A DNA stretch of 64,000 bases from Allonocardiopsis opalescens (lineage in GTDB: Bacteria; Actinomycetota; Actinomycetes; Streptosporangiales; Streptosporangiaceae): positions 868,001-932,000 of the forward strand of contig NZ_PVZC01000001.1 of the NCBI RefSeq assembly GCF_003002095.1. The letters run 5' to 3'. Below are positions 8,690 to 22,212 of the stretch, one piece after another (the first letter of the stretch is position 1; each line of letters opens with the position of its first letter). A program made the position numbers and the translations under genes. The notes under the pieces were generated by a model. It was not told the DNA's origin and ran no database searches. It saw nothing but the letters and a program-made list of their open reading frames with translations.

Positions 8690-10069
8690 TCAGCCCACCA
8701 GGGCGGCGATGGAGCTGAGCGGGATGCCCAGCCACGACGGGCGGTTGTGCGCCTCGTACATGACCTCGTAGACGGCCTTGTCGAACTCGAAGGCGCGCAG
8801 CACCGCCTGGTGCGCCATCGGGTCGGTGCCGCCCGCGGCGGCGTAGCCGGCGCAGAAGGCGGTCCGGTTGTGCTGCGCCCACTCGCGGGCCGGGGCGGCC
8901 AGCTCCTCGGCGTAGGGGTGGCCGACGAGCTGGTAGCGGGCGGCGTAGTCGAAGGACCTGAGCATCCCGGCCACGTCGCGCAGCGGGTTGGACAGCTGGG
9001 TCCGCTCCGGCACCGGCTTGGCCGGCTCGCCCTCGAAGTCCAGCAGCACCCAGCCCGCATCGGTGCGCACCACCTGGCCGAGGTGGTAGTCGCCGTGCAC
9101 CCGCTGCACCGGCATCGGCTCGTCCAGCTCGGTGAGCGCCTTGAACGCGGCGCGCAGGCCGTCGGTGTAGGGCGCCAGGCCGGGCACCGAGGCGGCGGCG
9201 CGGGTCAGCCGCTGGTTCATCGAGTCGGCCAGCTCGGCGAGTTCGGCGTCGCCGACGGTGCCGGTCGGCAGCGCCTCGGCCAGCTTGCGGTGCACCGCGG
9301 CCGTGGCCGCGCCCAGCCGCGCCGCCTCCCCGGCGAAGTCGCCCCCTGCCTGCCCGGGCGGCAGATCGGGGGTGGAGTAGAGGTCGCGCACGCTGGTGGC
9401 GGCGAGCAGCCAGCCGTCGGTGGCGCTGACCAGGAACTGCTGCAGCAGCGCGCAGGTGGTCGGAGTGCCGGCCACCGAGCCCTCGATCCAGCCGAACGGG
9501 CGCGCCACGTAGGGCGAGCCGCGCTCCGACAGCACCGAGGTCAGCTCCAGGTCGGGGTTGAGCCCCGGCCACAGCCGCCGGAACACCTTGAGCACGTAGG
9601 CGTCCCCGAACATCAGCGAGGTGTTGGACTGCTCCCCGCTGATGACAAGGCTGGTGTGGCCGGTGTCGATCTCGACACCGGCGATGTGCCGCAGCCGCAG
9701 CCCGCCCAGGTCGGCGCCGGCGGCCAGCCCGGCCAGCAGCGCCGAGGTCAGCTCGGCGTCGTGCAGCGCGTCGTAGACCTGCACCGGTCCGGTGCCGGCG
9801 GAGCCGCCGGCACCGGGGGTGTACCCGCCGAGGGACGCGTGGCGCAACCGGTCCGGCAGCTCCTCGCCGCCGCGCAGCCCGAGGAGCACCTGGTAGCGGT
9901 CGACCCCGGAGTCCTGCCGGACCGCCACGACCAGGTGCCGCAGCTCGGGATCGCCGGGGACCAGCACCGACTCCGCCTCAAGGGTGACGCCGGTTATCGG
10001 GCTGCCCTTCCCCGCGAACCAGCGCTGCTGAGGTAGCCAGTGCGCCAGGAGCTCCTCAAGCGTGTGCAT
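8690..10069 (-). CDS. mak: Maltokinase (ATP:maltose 1-phosphotransferase)
   Basis: 459 residues, the usual length of Mak/Pep2. It phosphorylates maltose to maltose-1-phosphate, the substrate of GlgE. N-terminal RWFAGKG (residues 16-22) is characteristic of the family, and the aminoglycoside-phosphotransferase-like fold carries HGDYHLGQ (catalytic Asp327) and LLDFEGEP (metal-binding Asp344). The gene is separate from treS, not fused, and starts 21 bp after the treS stop, consistent with one glgE-treS-mak transcript. Confidence 0.95.
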   Translation of the reverse strand: MHTLEELLAHWLPQQRWFAGKGSPITGVTLEAESVLVPGDPELRHLVVAVRQDSGVDRYQVLLGLRGGEELPDRLRHASLGGYTPGAGGSAGTGPVQVYDALHDAELTSALLAGLAAGADLGGLRLRHIAGVEIDTGHTSLVISGEQSNTSLMFGDAYVLKVFRRLWPGLNPDLELTSVLSERGSPYVARPFGWIEGSVAGTPTTCALLQQFLVSATDGWLLAATSVRDLYSTPDLPPGQAGGDFAGEAARLGAATAAVHRKLAEALPTGTVGDAELAELADSMNQRLTRAAASVPGLAPYTDGLRAAFKALTELDEPMPVQRVHGDYHLGQVVRTDAGWVLLDFEGEPAKPVPERTQLSNPLRDVAGMLRSFDYAARYQLVGHPYAEELAAPAREWAQHNRTAFCAGYAAAGGTDPMAHQAVLRAFEFDKAVYEVMYEAHNRPSWLGIPLSSIAALVG

Positions 10070-10090
10070 GAACCGCTATACCGCCCTGTT

Positions 10091-11899
<1,809 letters not shown>

Positions 11900-11964
11900 G
11901 ATAGGTCTCCACCAAGCTCTCAATAGCTCGTGACCCGCCGGGGCCGCGGTTGCGCGCGGCCCGG

Positions 11965-13929
<1,965 letters not shown>

Positions 13930-14434
13930 CGGGGCCCACCGTAATGCCGGGAGTCGGTCCGCCGCCGCACTAATCCGAAAAGATGATCTTCATTGGCGCG
14001 GGCAGGGCCACATGCGGCCGCGCGCAGGGCGGGAGCATCGATGGATCGCGGGCGACGGCTGGTTCTGGTCGAGTGTTTCCCCCCATGCTCACCGCTATGC
14101 GGGACCGTGGCGATAACCGGTGGGAAAACGTGGAGTGTGGCCATTGCCACACCGGGGCGAACCGGCGTGCAGCGGACACCCCATTCGGTGACACTCGGGC
14201 GGTAACCGTGCGTATCGGGCGTGTCCGGGATCTTGTACCGGCCGGGCGGCGCGACGCGCCCGCCGCCGCGGCCGCTTCGCGAGGGGCCACCGAGGTCGCC
14301 GAACGGCGCGGCCGCCCCGCCAAACCCGCCGCGCCCCGCCGGATCCGGCCGCGGCGCGCCGCCCGCCGCGGGCCCGCCCCCGGCGCGTGCGTTCCGTGTG
14401 CGCGCGGCCCCCGGACCTACTACTCTCGCGGTGC
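13930..14434. promoter_or_regulatory. Divergent glgE/glgP control region
   Basis: 505 bp with no convincing coding content. It should carry promoters for both directions. The clearest feature is the inverted repeat GTGTGGC-CATT-GCCACAC (14135-14152), which is symmetric enough to be an operator or a hairpin. The stretch 14221-14400 is extremely GC-rich. I could not identify a known MalR/LacI-type box. Confidence 0.45.
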
Positions 14435-17029
14435 GTGAAGGCCATCAGCAGGTTCACCGTGCGCACCGTCCTCCCCGAGCCGCTCGCCCCGCTGGGAGAG
14501 CTGGCCGCCAACCTCCGTTGGGTCTGGGACGCCCAGACCCGCGCCGTGTTCGCCGCCGTGGACGAGCGGATCTGGGAAGCCGTCGACGGCGACCCGGTCC
14601 GGCTGCTCGGCGAGGTCTCCGTGGAGCGGCTGAACGACCTCCGCGACGACGCCGCGTTCCTCCGCCGCCTCGGCGACGCCGCCGAGTCGCTGCGCACCTA
14701 CCTGACGCAGCCCCGGTGGTACCAGTCCCTGGAGGGCGCCCCGGCCGGCATCGCCTACTTCTCGGCCGAGTACGGCATCACCTCCGCGCTGCCGCAGTAC
14801 TCCGGCGGCCTGGGCATCCTGGCCGGCGACCACCTCAAGACCGCCAGCGACCTCGGCGTGCCGGTCATCGGCGTCGGCCTGCTCTACCGCCACGGCTACT
14901 TCTCGCAGAGCCTGTCGCGCGAGGGCTGGCAGCTGGAGCGCTACCCGACGATGGACCCCGGCGGCTCGCCGATGAGCCAGCTGCGCGAGGCCGACGGCAG
15001 CCCCGTCCGCGTCGAGCTGCGGCTGCCCGGCGACCGCACCCTCGTCGCCCACGTGTGGAAGGCGCAGGTCGGCCGGGTGCCGCTGCTGCTGCTCGACGCC
15101 GGCCACGAGGGCAACGACCCCGCGCTGCGCGACGTCACCGACCGCCTCTACGGCGGCACCACCGACCACCGCCTGCGCCAGGAGCTGCTGCTGGGCGTCG
15201 GCGGCGTGCGGGCGGTGCGCGCCTACTGCAGGATCACCGGCGCCCCCGAGCCCGAGGTCTTCCACATGAACGAGGGCCACGCCGGCTTCCTCGGCCTCGA
15301 GCGCATCAGGGAGTTCGTCACCGAGCGCGGCCTGTCCTTCGAGGAGGCGCTGGAGGCGGCGCGGGCCGGCACCGTGTTCACCACCCACACCCCGGTGCCC
15401 GCCGGCATCGACCGCTTCCCGCGCGGCCTGGTCCTCAGCCACTTCACCGGCGACGGCACCGTCCCCGACATCCCGGTCGAGCGGATCATGGCGCTGGGCA
15501 CCGAGGACTACCCGGGCGGGGACCCCGAGCTGTTCAACATGGCCGTCATGGGCATGCGGCTGGCCCAGCGGGTGAACGGCGTCAGCCTGCTGCACGGCGC
15601 GGTGAGCCGGCGGATGTTCCACGGCCTGTGGCCGGGCTTCGACCTCGACGAGGTGCCGATCACCTCCGTCACCAACGGCGTGCACGCCGCCACCTGGGTC
15701 GCCGACGAGGCGATGGAGCTGGCCCAGCGCACCGCCGACCCCCGCGAGCTGGCGCAGTCGCGCGGCTGGGAGCAGGTCCGTGAGGTCTCCGAGAAGGACC
15801 TGTGGGACATGCGCCGCACCCTGCGCCAGCGCCTGGTGCTGGAGGCGCGCAGGCGGCTGCGGGCCTCGTGGAAGCAGCGCGGCGCTACCGACGCCGAGCT
15901 CGGCTGGATCGACGACGCCCTCGACCCCGACGTGCTGACCATCGGCTTCGCCCGCCGGGTGCCCTCCTACAAGCGGCTCACCCTGATGCTGCGCGACCGC
16001 GACCGCCTCAAGGCGATGCTGCTGCACCCCGAGCGCCCGATCCAGCTGGTGATCGCCGGCAAGGCCCACCCGGCCGACGAGGGCGGCAAGCGGCTGATCC
16101 AGGAGATCGTCCGCTTCAGCGACGACCCCGAGGTGCGGCACCGCATCGTCTTCCTGCCCGACTACGACATGGCGCTGGCCCGGGTGCTGGTGCAGGGCGC
16201 CGACGTCTGGCTGAACAACCCGCTGCGCCCGCTGGAGGCCTGCGGCACCTCCGGGATGAAGGTCGCCCTCAACGGCGGCCTGAACCTGTCCATCCTGGAC
16301 GGCTGGTGGGACGAGTGGTTCGACGGCTCCAACGGCTGGGCCATCCCGTCCGCCGACGGCATCGACGACCCCGACCGCCGCGACGCCCTGGAGGCGTCCG
16401 CGCTCTACGACCTGGTCGGCGAGCAGGTCGCCGAGCTGTTCTACGACCGCGACGGCGGCAACCTCCCCAGCCGCTGGCTGGAGATGGTCAAGCACACCCT
16501 GGCCTCCCTCGGCCCCAAGGTGCTGGCCACCCGGATGCTGCGCGACTACGTCTCGGAGCTGTACGGCCCCGCGGCCGAGTCCGCCCGCCGCCTCACCGGC
16601 CCCGACACCGCGCCGGTGCGCGAGCTGGCCGCCTGGAAGCAGCGGGTCGTCGACGCCTGGCCCGGCGTGCGCATCGAGCACGTCGAGGTCGCGGGCGTGG
16701 ACGCGCCGCAGGTCGGCGAGCGGGCCGAGGTGCACGCCTCGGTGCGGCTCGGCGGGCTGAGCACCGACGACGTCAGCGTCGAGGCGGTCTTCGGCCGGGT
16801 CGGCGAGGGCGACGGCCTGGTGAAGCCGGCCAGGGTCGCGCTGGAGCCGGTGCGCACCGACGACTCCGCCGTCACCTTCGCCGGGGAGATGACCCTCGAC
16901 CGCGCGGGCGCCTTCGGCTACACCGTGCGGGTGGTGCCCCGGCACGAGCTGCTCAGCGGCCCGGCCGAACTCGGCCTGGTGGCCTACCCCGAGGAGCCCG
17001 CGGGCATGCTCAACGGCAACCTGCGCTAG
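14435..17029 (+). CDS. glgP: Alpha-glucan (maltodextrin) phosphorylase
   Basis: 864 residues from the GTG at 14435, chosen because family similarity (VRTVLPEPLAPLGELAANLRWVWD, the DUF3417-type N-terminus) starts there. The frame is open upstream, but no good ribosome site marks any start. It releases glucose-1-phosphate from alpha-glucan ends. The GT35 domain includes FSAEYGI, HMNEGHAGFL, TTHTPVPAGIDRF and EACGTSGMK with the PLP-binding lysine at residue 609. It diverges from glgE, so synthesis and breakdown genes share one control region. Confidence 0.93.
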   Translation: MKAISRFTVRTVLPEPLAPLGELAANLRWVWDAQTRAVFAAVDERIWEAVDGDPVRLLGEVSVERLNDLRDDAAFLRRLGDAAESLRTYLTQPRWYQSLEGAPAGIAYFSAEYGITSALPQYSGGLGILAGDHLKTASDLGVPVIGVGLLYRHGYFSQSLSREGWQLERYPTMDPGGSPMSQLREADGSPVRVELRLPGDRTLVAHVWKAQVGRVPLLLLDAGHEGNDPALRDVTDRLYGGTTDHRLRQELLLGVGGVRAVRAYCRITGAPEPEVFHMNEGHAGFLGLERIREFVTERGLSFEEALEAARAGTVFTTHTPVPAGIDRFPRGLVLSHFTGDGTVPDIPVERIMALGTEDYPGGDPELFNMAVMGMRLAQRVNGVSLLHGAVSRRMFHGLWPGFDLDEVPITSVTNGVHAATWVADEAMELAQRTADPRELAQSRGWEQVREVSEKDLWDMRRTLRQRLVLEARRRLRASWKQRGATDAELGWIDDALDPDVLTIGFARRVPSYKRLTLMLRDRDRLKAMLLHPERPIQLVIAGKAHPADEGGKRLIQEIVRFSDDPEVRHRIVFLPDYDMALARVLVQGADVWLNNPLRPLEACGTSGMKVALNGGLNLSILDGWWDEWFDGSNGWAIPSADGIDDPDRRDALEASALYDLVGEQVAELFYDRDGGNLPSRWLEMVKHTLASLGPKVLATRMLRDYVSELYGPAAESARRLTGPDTAPVRELAAWKQRVVDAWPGVRIEHVEVAGVDAPQVGERAEVHASVRLGGLSTDDVSVEAVFGRVGEGDGLVKPARVALEPVRTDDSAVTFAGEMTLDRAGAFGYTVRVVPRHELLSGPAELGLVAYPEEPAGMLNGNLR

Positions 17030-17036
17030 CGGCCTG

Positions 17037-17070
17037 GCGCGCGGCGGCGGGTCCGGCCCGCCGCCGCGCG
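17037..17070 (+). terminator. Hairpin terminator after glgP
   Basis: CGCGCGGCGGCGGG (17038-17051) and its exact complement (17057-17070) form a 14-bp stem with a TCCGG loop, starting 8 nt after the stop codon. There is no T-run, as is common for terminators in high-GC actinobacteria. Confidence 0.75.
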
Positions 17071-17150
17071 GACTCCGGGGCGATCCGGTCTACGCTGGAC
17101 CCGGCCGCCGGGTCCGGCGGCCGCCGTTGGCGAGCGGGAGCGAGGGAACC

Positions 17151-17930
17151 GTGGGCGAGTTCGTACGTGTCGAGACCGAGGGCGCCGTCGCCACGATCCG
17201 GCTGGACCGGCCCAAGATGAACGCGCTCAACGCCCAGGTGCAGGAGGAGATCGGCGCCGCCGCCGAGCAGGTCTCCGCCGACGCCTCCGTGCGCGCCGCG
17301 GTCCTCTACGGCGGCGAGCGGGTCTTCGCCGCGGGCGCCGACATCAAGGAGATGGCCGGCATGGGCTACGCCGAGATGGCGGCGCACTCCCGGCGGCTGC
17401 AGGACGCGTTCACCGCCGTCGCCCGCATCCCCAAGCCCGTCATCGCGGCCGTCACCGGCTACGCGCTCGGCGGCGGCTGCGAGCTGGCGCTGTGCGCCGA
17501 CTTCCGGGTGGTCGCCGAAGACGCCAGGCTCGGCCAGCCCGAGATCCTGCTCGGCATCATCCCCGGCGCCGGCGGCACCCAGCGGCTGCCCCGGCTGATC
17601 GGCCCGGCCCGCGCCAAGGACCTGATCTTCAGCGGCCGCCACGTCGACGCGGCCGAGGCGCTGCGGATCGGCCTGGCCGACGCGGTCGTCCCGGCCGAGG
17701 AGGTGTACCCGGCCGCGCTCGCCTGGGCGCGCCGCTACGCCGAGGGCCCCGCGCTGGCGCTGCGGGCGGCCAAGCAGGCCGTCGACAGCGGCCTGGAGAC
17801 CGAGCTGGCCACCGGACTGGAGATCGAGCGGCTGCACTTCGCCGGACTGTTCGGCACCGCGGACCAGAAGGCGGGCATGCGCTCCTTCATGGAGCACGGC
17901 CCCGGCAAGGCGAGCTTCACCGGCCGCTGA
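17151..17930 (+). CDS. Enoyl-CoA hydratase/isomerase family protein
   Basis: 259 residues from the GTG at 17151, preceded by GAGGGA; a TTG at 17127 is less likely. Crotonase fold: AAGADIKEMAGM forms part of the oxyanion hole, ALGGGCELAL is the CoA-binding helix motif, and EILLGIIPGAGGTQRLPRLIG contains the catalytic Glu region of true 2-enoyl-CoA hydratases. It probably acts in fatty-acid or amino-acid beta-oxidation. It is monocistronic or paired with the next gene 77 bp downstream, which is unrelated in function. Confidence 0.9.
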   Translation: MGEFVRVETEGAVATIRLDRPKMNALNAQVQEEIGAAAEQVSADASVRAAVLYGGERVFAAGADIKEMAGMGYAEMAAHSRRLQDAFTAVARIPKPVIAAVTGYALGGGCELALCADFRVVAEDARLGQPEILLGIIPGAGGTQRLPRLIGPARAKDLIFSGRHVDAAEALRIGLADAVVPAEEVYPAALAWARRYAEGPALALRAAKQAVDSGLETELATGLEIERLHFAGLFGTADQKAGMRSFMEHGPGKASFTGR

Positions 17931-18007
17931 GCCGCGCCCGCCGCGGCACGGACGCCCGGCGCGGCGGCGCATACGACACATCGCACCGAAGGCGAGGGAG
18001 CCCGACC

Positions 18008-18565
18008 GTGTGGGGACTCGACACGCATCCGGCCGCCGAGCGCGCCGACCTGCTGGCGCCGCCCGTCGCCGCCGCGGTCGCGGCGTGGAAGTCGGCCACG
18101 CCCCGCGAGCGGCTGCTGGTCGCGCCGATCGACCCGGAGCTGGCCGACACGGCGCGGTTCTGCGCCGCCTACGGCGTACCGCCGGCCGCCTCGGCCAACT
18201 GCGTGGTGGTGGCGGCCAGACGTGGCGGTGAGACCCGGCTCGCGGCCGTGGTCGTGCTGGCCACCACCCGCGCCGACGTCAACGGCGCCGTGCGCCGGCG
18301 CCTGGACGCCCGCAAGGCGTCCTTCGCGCCGCAGGACGCCGCCGTCGCCGAGACGGGCATGGCCTACGGCGGCATCACCCCGGTGGGCCTGCCGGCCGGA
18401 TGGCCGATCCTGGTCGACGCCGCGGCCGCCGCCGAGCCCGAGGTGGTCGTCGGCAGCGGGCTGCGCTCCTCCAAGCTCGTCCTGCCCGGCGCCGCGCTGG
18501 CCGAGCTGCCCGGCGCCGAGGTGGTCGAGGGCCTGGCCCGCCCGGCGCCCGAAGCGGCGGGCTGA
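18008..18565 (+). CDS. YbaK/EbsC-type aminoacyl-tRNA deacylase family protein
   Basis: 185 residues from the GTG at 18008 (GGGAG upstream). The central segment SANCVVVAARRGGETRLAAVV followed by KASFAPQ and GGITPVGLP matches the YbaK/ProX fold, whose members hydrolyse mischarged Cys- or Ala-tRNA(Pro). The lysine in RKASFA corresponds to the catalytic lysine position in the family. The exact tRNA substrate cannot be deduced. Alone on its strand; no operon partner is obvious. Confidence 0.82.
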   Translation: MWGLDTHPAAERADLLAPPVAAAVAAWKSATPRERLLVAPIDPELADTARFCAAYGVPPAASANCVVVAARRGGETRLAAVVVLATTRADVNGAVRRRLDARKASFAPQDAAVAETGMAYGGITPVGLPAGWPILVDAAAAAEPEVVVGSGLRSSKLVLPGAALAELPGAEVVEGLARPAPEAAG

Positions 18566-18816
18566 GCGCGGCCGCCCGGTCACCGGGCGTCCGATCGGCT
18601 CCCTTGCTCCCTTATGTGTCGTTAGGCTGTGACGGGAACCGGAGCGGCCCCGGCGGGGTCTCATCCGCGGTGCGGCGCCGGTCCTGCCGGTCGTCCGTGC
18701 CGACGGAACGCATCGTCCGGCGGCCGGGTCTCCACGGCCGGTAGAGTGCGGAATTCGCACGTGGTCGTGGGGTACGAGGCACGAAGGCTGATGGGAACGA
18801 AGGTGGCGGGACTCTC

Positions 18817-21159
18817 ATGATGGCGCGCGCAGGCCGGTCCGACGACAACGGGCTGCCCGACCGCATCGGCCCCTACCGCATCGGCAGGCGCCTGGGCGAG
18901 GGCGGCATGGGCAAGGTGCACCTCGCCACCGACGCCTCGGGCCGGGAAGTGGCGATCAAGGTCCTCAAGGCCCACGTCGCCGGCGACAAGGGCGCGCGCA
19001 GACGGCTGGAGCGCGAAGTCCAGAGCATGCGGCGGGTGCACAGCAGGCACATCGCCGAGATCCTGGACGCAGACGTCAACGGCGACCTCCCCTACGTCGT
19101 CACCCAGTTCATCTCCGGGCCCACCCTCGAGGACGCCGTCCAGGACACCGGCCCGCTCAAGGGCGACGAACTGGTCCGCGTCGCCGCCGGCCTGGCCCGC
19201 GCGCTGGACGCCATCCACTCCGCCGACGTGGTGCACCGCGACATCAAGCCCGGCAACGTCATCCTGTCCGACGGCGAGGCGGTGCTGATCGACTTCGGCA
19301 TCGCCCACATCGTCGACGCCACCCGCCTCACCCAGACCGGTACCTTCGTCGGCACGCCCGGCTACCTCGCCCCTGAGGTCATCGAGGGCACCGACGAGGT
19401 CGGCCAGGCGGGCGACATCCACGCCTGGGCCGCCACCGTCGCCTACGCCGCGCAGGGCGAGTCCCCCTTCGGCGTCGGCCGCTTCGAAACGATCTTCAAC
19501 CGCATCCTGACCAGCAAGTTCAACCTGTTCGGGGTGCCGTCGAACCTGGAGCCGATCGTGCGGGCGTCGCTGAGCCGCGACCCCGCGGCCCGGCCCACCA
19601 CCGGCGACCTGCTCCGGGAGCTGGCCGCCCTGGGCGGAGGCGCGCGCAGCGCCCCCGCCGCCGCGCACGGCTCGGCACGCTTCCCCACCGGCGCGGACTT
19701 CCCGACGGCGGGTGCCGCCGGAGCCGCCGCGGGCGTGGCCGGAGCGGCCGGGATCGCCGCCGCGGGTGCGGCCGGGATGGCCGCGGCGGGTGCGGCCGGG
19801 ACGGCCGCGGCCGCCGGCGCGGCCAAGGCGGCCGAACCGATGTGGCCCGGCGCGGCCGCGCCGTCCGGTCCGAGCGCCTCGGCCGCCGAACCGCGCTGGC
19901 CCGGCGCCGCGCCGCCGGCCCCGGCCCGGTCGGAGCCGGCCGCCGAGGCGCCCGACGAGCCCACCCTGGCGGTCCGCCCGCAGGCGGGCCCGGACGCCAC
20001 CGTCGCGCTGCCGCCGTCGGGCACCGCCGTGATCCCGCCGCACCGCGGCGAGCTGGGCGGCCCGGAGTCCACCACCACCGCGATGCAGCCCTCCGACGAC
20101 CCCGGCCCCGCCGACCAGGGCTCCGGCCCGCAGCGCGGCTTCCCCACCTCGGGCGGCTCGCCGTACCAGACCTACACGATCAACCCCGAGGACTACGCCG
20201 ACATCCTGACCCCGGTGGGCCAGGAGCGGTCCTCGCGCCCGTCCTCGTCCTACTCGGGCGAGACCACCTCCATCGCGCCGGCGCCCGACCAGACCAGCGT
20301 GGGCGACTACGGCACCCACGGCGGCGATGACGAGGGCGACGACTCCGAGACCTCCTCGGGGCTGCTCAGCCGGATCCCGGTGCTCAAGGACCGCGTCGGC
20401 CGGCCGGTGCTGGCGGGCTGGCTGCTGGCCATGCTGGTCGGCCTGACCCTGATGCTGCCCGCCGTGGGCTTCCTGATCGCGCTGGGCGTCTCGGTCGTCT
20501 CGCGCGCTCTGCACAACCCCAAGGGCGAGATCCAGGCCGCCGCCTACCAGCGCCGGTACGGCGGGTACCCGCCGCCGTCGAGCTCGGGGTCCGACCGGCT
20601 CACCCGCATCCTCACCCTGCCGTGGGCGCTGCTGGTGGCGGTGGCGCGCACCCTGATCACGGCCTTCGTGCTGTTCCTGGTCTTCTTGCTGGTCACCTGG
20701 ATCGGCGGCGTCTTCATCTTCAACGAGACCAACCCCGACCGGCTCGGCGGCTTCATCCTGACCTTCGTGGTGATCGGCCTCTTCCTGGAACCGGGCGCCC
20801 GCCCGGTGCGCAGCTCGGTGTCGAACCTGCTCACCCGGGTCACCCCGAAGAGCACCTCGCGCTGGATCACCGGCGCGGTGGTCGGCCTGCTGGCGGTCTT
20901 CCTGATCACCTTCGGCATCGACCAGGCGCCGGTGTGGAGCCCGATGACGGCGCCGAGCGCCATGTTCGCCGGCGGCGAGGAGGAGCCCGACCCCCAGCGC
21001 CCCGCCGAGGAGCAGCGCGAGGAGGAGCCGCCGGCCGAGGAGGAGCAGCCCCCGGCCGGGGACGGCCAGGGCGGCGACGGCGGCGGCCTGCTCGACCCGC
21101 TGCTCGGTCCGATCCAGGACCAGGTCGAGCAGTGGGTCCCCTTCCTCGGCGGCAACTAG
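18817..21159 (+). CDS. Membrane-anchored Ser/Thr protein kinase
   Basis: 780 residues. The Hanks-type kinase domain is at about 18-275: glycine loop GEGGMGKV (27-34), Lys48, HRDIKPGN with catalytic Asp142, and DFG at 159-161. It is followed by an Ala/Gly-rich then Pro/Ser-rich low-complexity linker (about 285-505), four predicted membrane helices (about 527-715, for example VLAGWLLAMLVGLTLMLP) and an acidic, Pro/Glu-rich C-terminal tail ending in VEQWVPFLGGN. There are no PASTA repeats, so the sensor part is the membrane bundle. Two adjacent ATG codons begin at 18817. Target proteins unknown. Confidence 0.9.
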   Translation: MMARAGRSDDNGLPDRIGPYRIGRRLGEGGMGKVHLATDASGREVAIKVLKAHVAGDKGARRRLEREVQSMRRVHSRHIAEILDADVNGDLPYVVTQFISGPTLEDAVQDTGPLKGDELVRVAAGLARALDAIHSADVVHRDIKPGNVILSDGEAVLIDFGIAHIVDATRLTQTGTFVGTPGYLAPEVIEGTDEVGQAGDIHAWAATVAYAAQGESPFGVGRFETIFNRILTSKFNLFGVPSNLEPIVRASLSRDPAARPTTGDLLRELAALGGGARSAPAAAHGSARFPTGADFPTAGAAGAAAGVAGAAGIAAAGAAGMAAAGAAGTAAAAGAAKAAEPMWPGAAAPSGPSASAAEPRWPGAAPPAPARSEPAAEAPDEPTLAVRPQAGPDATVALPPSGTAVIPPHRGELGGPESTTTAMQPSDDPGPADQGSGPQRGFPTSGGSPYQTYTINPEDYADILTPVGQERSSRPSSSYSGETTSIAPAPDQTSVGDYGTHGGDDEGDDSETSSGLLSRIPVLKDRVGRPVLAGWLLAMLVGLTLMLPAVGFLIALGVSVVSRALHNPKGEIQAAAYQRRYGGYPPPSSSGSDRLTRILTLPWALLVAVARTLITAFVLFLVFLLVTWIGGVFIFNETNPDRLGGFILTFVVIGLFLEPGARPVRSSVSNLLTRVTPKSTSRWITGAVVGLLAVFLITFGIDQAPVWSPMTAPSAMFAGGEEEPDPQRPAEEQREEEPPAEEEQPPAGDGQGGDGGGLLDPLLGPIQDQVEQWVPFLGGN
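19711..19830 (+). repeat. Ala/Gly minisatellite inside the kinase gene
   Basis: The linker encodes repeated AAAGAAG-type units. Two 24-bp units (19756-19779 and 19780-19803) differ at only two bases, and more degenerate copies flank them. Such tracts can change length by slippage, so linker length may vary between strains. Confidence 0.7.
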
Positions 21160-21415
21160 CCGTCCCGGTGCCGGGCGGCGCGCCGACCGGCCGGGACCGG
21201 CATCACAGGGGGCCGGGTGGACCGACCGCGGCTACCCGTGAGTAACATCAGGGGTGTGGCGAGCCGCCGGGCCGCCCGGGAGCTGCCGCGTGCGGCGCGG
21301 TGCCCGTCCGGACGGACCGGCTGGCAAGCTGGTGGACCATGGACGTACCCGTCCCGCGCCGGTGGCGCGCACAGCGGCAGAGTGCAGGGAGGTCGGCCGA
21401 CCGGCCGTGAACAGC

Positions 21416-22195
21416 ATGAACATTGTCGTACTGGTCAAGCAGGTGCCGGACACGGCGACGGAGCGGAAGCTGAGTGCGGCTGACAGCACCTTGGACCGCG
21501 CCTCCGCCGACGGCGTCATCAACGAGCTGGACGAATACGCCATCGAGGAGGGCCTGCGGCTGAAGGAGGCGCACGGCGGCGAGGTCACCATCCTGACCAT
21601 GGGCCCCGACCAGGCGTCGGACTCCATCCGCAAGGCGCTGTCCATGGGCGCGGACAAGGCTGTGCACCTGGTCGACGACGCCCTGCACGGCTCCGACGCC
21701 GTGCAGACGTCCTACGCGCTCGCGCAGGTGCTCAAGAAGATCGGCTTCGACCTGGCCGTGCTGGGCTCGGAGTCCACCGACGCGCGCACCGGCGTGCTCG
21801 CGGCGGCGCTGGCCGAGCGGCTGGGCGTCCCGCAGCTCTCGCTGGCGAGCAAGGTCGAGATCGACGGCTCCACCGTGCGGATCCAGCGCATCACCGACTA
21901 CGGCTACGACCGGGTCGAGGGCTCGCTGCCCGCCGTGCTCTCGGTGGTGGAGAAGATCAACGAGCCGCGCTACCCCTCCTTCAAGGGGATCATGGCGGCC
22001 AAGAAGAAGCCGGTGGAGAAGCTCTCCCTGGCCGATGCCGGGATCGACCCCGCGCTGGTCGGGCTGGCCGGCGCCACCACCCAGGTGGTGGACTTCGCCG
22101 ACGCCCCGCCCCGCGAGGCCGGCACCGTGGTCAAGGACGAGGGCGACGGCGGAGCGAAGCTCGCCGAGTTCCTCGCCGCGAAGAAGTTCGTCTAG
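21416..22195 (+). CDS. etfB: Electron transfer flavoprotein, beta subunit
   Basis: 259 residues from the ATG at 21416; an in-frame GTG at 21407 (MNSMNIVV) is nearer the GGGAGG at 21387 and is a real alternative. It begins NIVVLVKQVPDTATERK and has NELDEYAIEEGLRLKE and the AMP-binding beta-subunit core. With EtfA it forms the FAD heterodimer that takes electrons from acyl-CoA dehydrogenases and passes them to ETF-quinone oxidoreductase. etfA follows after 17 bp. Confidence 0.93.
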   Translation: MNIVVLVKQVPDTATERKLSAADSTLDRASADGVINELDEYAIEEGLRLKEAHGGEVTILTMGPDQASDSIRKALSMGADKAVHLVDDALHGSDAVQTSYALAQVLKKIGFDLAVLGSESTDARTGVLAAALAERLGVPQLSLASKVEIDGSTVRIQRITDYGYDRVEGSLPAVLSVVEKINEPRYPSFKGIMAAKKKPVEKLSLADAGIDPALVGLAGATTQVVDFADAPPREAGTVVKDEGDGGAKLAEFLAAKKFV

Positions 22196-22212
22196 GACGG
22201 GAGGGAATCGGT

